Positions 15,042-16,388 of a DNA stretch of 16,388 bases are shown one piece after another (position 1 is the stretch's first letter; every line of letters starts with the position of its first letter). The position numbers and the translations under genes were made by a program. The stretch spans positions 1-16,388 of the forward strand of contig JAIRSD010000279.1 of NCBI GenBank assembly GCA_031255615.1. Reading direction: 5' to 3'. Origin of the DNA: Treponema sp. (GTDB taxonomy: Bacteria > Spirochaetota > Spirochaetia > Treponematales > Breznakiellaceae). A model generated the notes under the pieces. That model was not told the DNA's origin, searched no databases, and saw nothing but the letters and a program-made list of their open reading frames with translations.

Positions 15042-15680
15042 TCATTTATCCACACTTTCTACCGTAACATCAAGATAAGAGACCGACCGGCCCCCCCCCA
15101 AAGCCTGGGCCACCGCTCGGGACACCTCGATGACGCGGAGCTGAGAAGCCCGGACCCGGTTTTTCACCGTCGCCACCACGCTCCGGTTGTTGGCCTGATT
15201 GGTTATCTTTATCTGGCGCCCCACGCTCAAAGAGGGATGCCCCGCGGTAAGATCCATACCGACCGCAACCGTCGCCCGGCCCCGCTGGTAGAAATTCCGC
15301 ATCCGGATGGTCCGCGGAATCTTACGGACGACCTCCACGGCCACCTCCTCTATCCGAACCGGGGTAAGATCCTCCGTATTCGTATTTATCTCCAAAATGT
15401 TGGCCGCCTCGGGGGAAATATCCAAAATCCGGTCGCCCAGGGGAATACGGCCGCCCACCTTTACGTTGACCTGTTTGCCGTTCTCAAGGTTGGTAATACG
15501 AATTTCCATTCCAAAGGGCAGGTTGGCATGGGAGGCGAAAAGACCAGAACCGGAGCCGTACCAGGAAGCCATGCCTTCCGCCATATAGAGTTCAGAAGAT
15601 TGCGCGTCAGAATCTTGAGCGAACGCCGGGATTACCATAAAGAATCCCAAAAACGCCGCGAAAACAATGGCTTTTTTCAT
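15042..15680 (-). CDS. RlpA-like double-psi beta-barrel protein, variant with duplicated half-domain
   Basis: A 212-residue exported protein with Sec signal MKKAIVFAAF...AFAQ (cleavage around 20-22). It carries AEGMASWYGSGSG (34-46) and LPFGMEIRITNLENGKQV (54-71), the hallmarks of RlpA, a septal-ring peptidoglycan lytic transglycosylase in Pseudomonas. The candidate catalytic His51 and Asp87 (RILDIS) are kept. The stretch between WYG and the His is about 15 residues shorter than in classical RlpA, and the DRGP motif is GGRIPLGDR. A second copy (148-195: HPSLSVGRQIKITNQANNRS ... RVIEVSRAVAQALG) has His148 but Glu185 in place of Asp. The start at 15680 is chosen over ATG 15698 because GGAGG lies 9 nt before it and the upstream ATG sits inside that site. 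No C-terminal SPOR domain. Confidence 0.8.
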   Translation of the reverse strand: MKKAIVFAAFLGFFMVIPAFAQDSDAQSSELYMAEGMASWYGSGSGLFASHANLPFGMEIRITNLENGKQVNVKVGGRIPLGDRILDISPEAANILEINTNTEDLTPVRIEEVAVEVVRKIPRTIRMRNFYQRGRATVAVGMDLTAGHPSLSVGRQIKITNQANNRSVVATVKNRVRASQLRVIEVSRAVAQALGGGRSVSYLDVTVESVDK

Positions 15681-15732
15681 TACAGACAACCTCCCCATTC
15701 TGGGTTTTACCTATTTTTAACAAACAAAGGCA

Positions 15733-15760
15733 ATTATACTACAAAAATTTTTGTTTTTCT
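15733..15760 (-). promoter_or_regulatory. Probable promoter of the rlpA-like gene
   Basis: A perfect TATAAT (15738-15733) lies about 50 nt before the start codon within an AT-rich tract. The -35 region (AGAAAA/TAGAAA around 15756-15761) is poor, so an activator or extended upstream contacts may be needed. Confidence 0.5.
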
Positions 15761-15834
15761 ACATTTCGGCCCCCCTCTTTCCATATTATTATCAATTATC
15801 ACGGTCCGGGATAGGTTGAATTCAGATATATGAT

Positions 15835-15941
15835 GGGCGCATCCCCGGCCCGCGGCCGGGGACCGGGCTATCCAGGGCTCCGCTTCGCTCCGGCCCCGCC
15901 TGCGGCGTGGCTGCTCCGCACCCTTCCTATCCCTTGCGCGG
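15835..15941 (+). repeat. Interspersed ~107-bp repeat, right copy
   Basis: Nearly identical to the inverse of 2871-2978 and partly to 6950-7038. It begins GGGCGCATCCCCGG, has the hairpin CCCCGGCC/GGCCGGGG, and ends CCTATCCCTTGCGCGG directly against a 14-bp perfect hairpin. It opens the palindrome array that fills the rest of the window. Confidence 0.8.
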
Positions 15942-16388
15942 CTCACACATGGCATTCCTGCCATGTGTGAGCTTCTGGGTTTTTGCTTCGCAAAAACTCA
16001 TGGATGTTTCCCCCCGTGCGGCGTTGGAGGGGCGTGCAGGCGCCGCGGGCCGGATTCCGCGCCCTTTTTTCTACCGGCGGCCCGCCGGCAGGGGCAGGGC
16101 GCGGCGATGCGCCGGCGGCGGCATGGATGCCGCCGCCAGGAGGCCGGCTGTTTCCGAATCCTGGACTTGGTGCGCGAAGCGCACCAAGTTCGAAAGGCGA
16201 AAAACGGCAGGGATGCGCCGGCACGGAGGCCGGCTGTTTCTATGCCTTGGGGTTTTTGCTTCGCAAAAACCCCGTAAGGTGAAAAACGGCAGGGATGCGC
16301 CGGCATGGAAGCCGGCTGTTTCCGAATCCTGTACTTGGTGCGCGATGCGCACCAAGTTCGAAAGGCGAAAAACGGCAGGGATGCGCCG
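15941..16388. repeat. Tandem hairpin array reaching the right edge
   Basis: No credible gene is present. A core of about 42 bp, GAAAAACGGCAGGGATGCGC onward to GGCTGTTTC, starts at 16199 and 16281 and again, incomplete, at 16367. A decayed copy precedes 16155. Cores alternate with perfect hairpins: 15941-15972 (14 bp, TTCC loop), 15979-15997 (8 bp, TTC), 16114-16137 (11 bp), 16165-16189 (11 bp, GAA), 16249-16273 (11 bp, TTC) and 16333-16357 (11 bp, GAT). The two arm families are ACTTGGTGCGC and GGGGTTTTTGC. Each core also has its own GCCGGC/GCCGGC-type inverted repeat. The array is truncated by the window end. The family is not recognised. Confidence 0.7.

Noticed and set aside
2871..15941. 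Composite transposon ends
   Set aside because: No transposase anywhere in the window, and a third copy lies inside, so the flanking copies are better read as interspersed repeats.
15941..16388. CRISPR array
   Set aside because: Only two full cores and one partial are present. Spacer positions hold hairpins that recur (the same ACTTGGTGCGC arm twice), and there are no cas genes.
15941..16388. Integron attC sites (an integron is known in Treponema denticola)
   Set aside because: No cassette ORFs, no GTTRRRY-type core sites and no integrase; hairpin spacing of about 82-86 bp is tandem, not cassette-like.

Overview
The window looks like chromosome of a GC-rich spirochaete, most likely a host-associated Treponema (inference). 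Support comes from a treponeme-style beta-helix repeat protein (GGAISGNT / GGGV modules), a polyamine ABC operon, a signal-peptide RlpA-like protein, a lipoprotein, and many TTG starts and ATGA overlaps. No rRNA, tRNA, CRISPR array or phage gene was recognised.

Left part (1-2300): a 5'-truncated beta-helix surface-protein gene runs off the left edge. Next is a visibly more AT-rich block on the minus strand holding an OFA-family MFS transporter. Its promoter region has a TTGACA/TATTCT promoter, a Phe-rich 39-codon ORF and a perfect 14-bp intrinsic terminator ahead of the transporter. This architecture fits leader-peptide attenuation and the block may have been acquired horizontally.

Positions 2300-3060 are gene-free and full of palindromes. 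The same repeat family recurs at 6950-7038 and from 15835 to the right edge. The end copies lie in opposite orientation and bracket about 13 kb.

Middle (3074-8034): a pentapeptide-repeat protein and an MBL-fold hydrolase with an altered metal motif face a lipoprotein HExxH metallopeptidase and a DUF4037-like gene that overlap each other. A small two-gene cluster follows, an unknown protein and a DUF167/YggU protein.

Right (8099-15680, all minus): transcription order is rlpA-like, potD paralogue 2, a cyclic-nucleotide-binding-domain/NhaC-type antiporter fusion, potA, potB, potC, potD paralogue 1. From the fusion gene to the last potD every junction overlaps by 3-8 nt, so this is one translationally coupled operon. 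It would make a complete polyamine importer with two binding proteins and a cation antiporter that may be controlled by a cyclic nucleotide.

The strongest unexplained signals are the MFS attenuator, the CNBD-NhaC fusion inside the pot operon, and hairpin modules of fixed geometry (11-bp stem, 3-nt loop) in the repeat islands.
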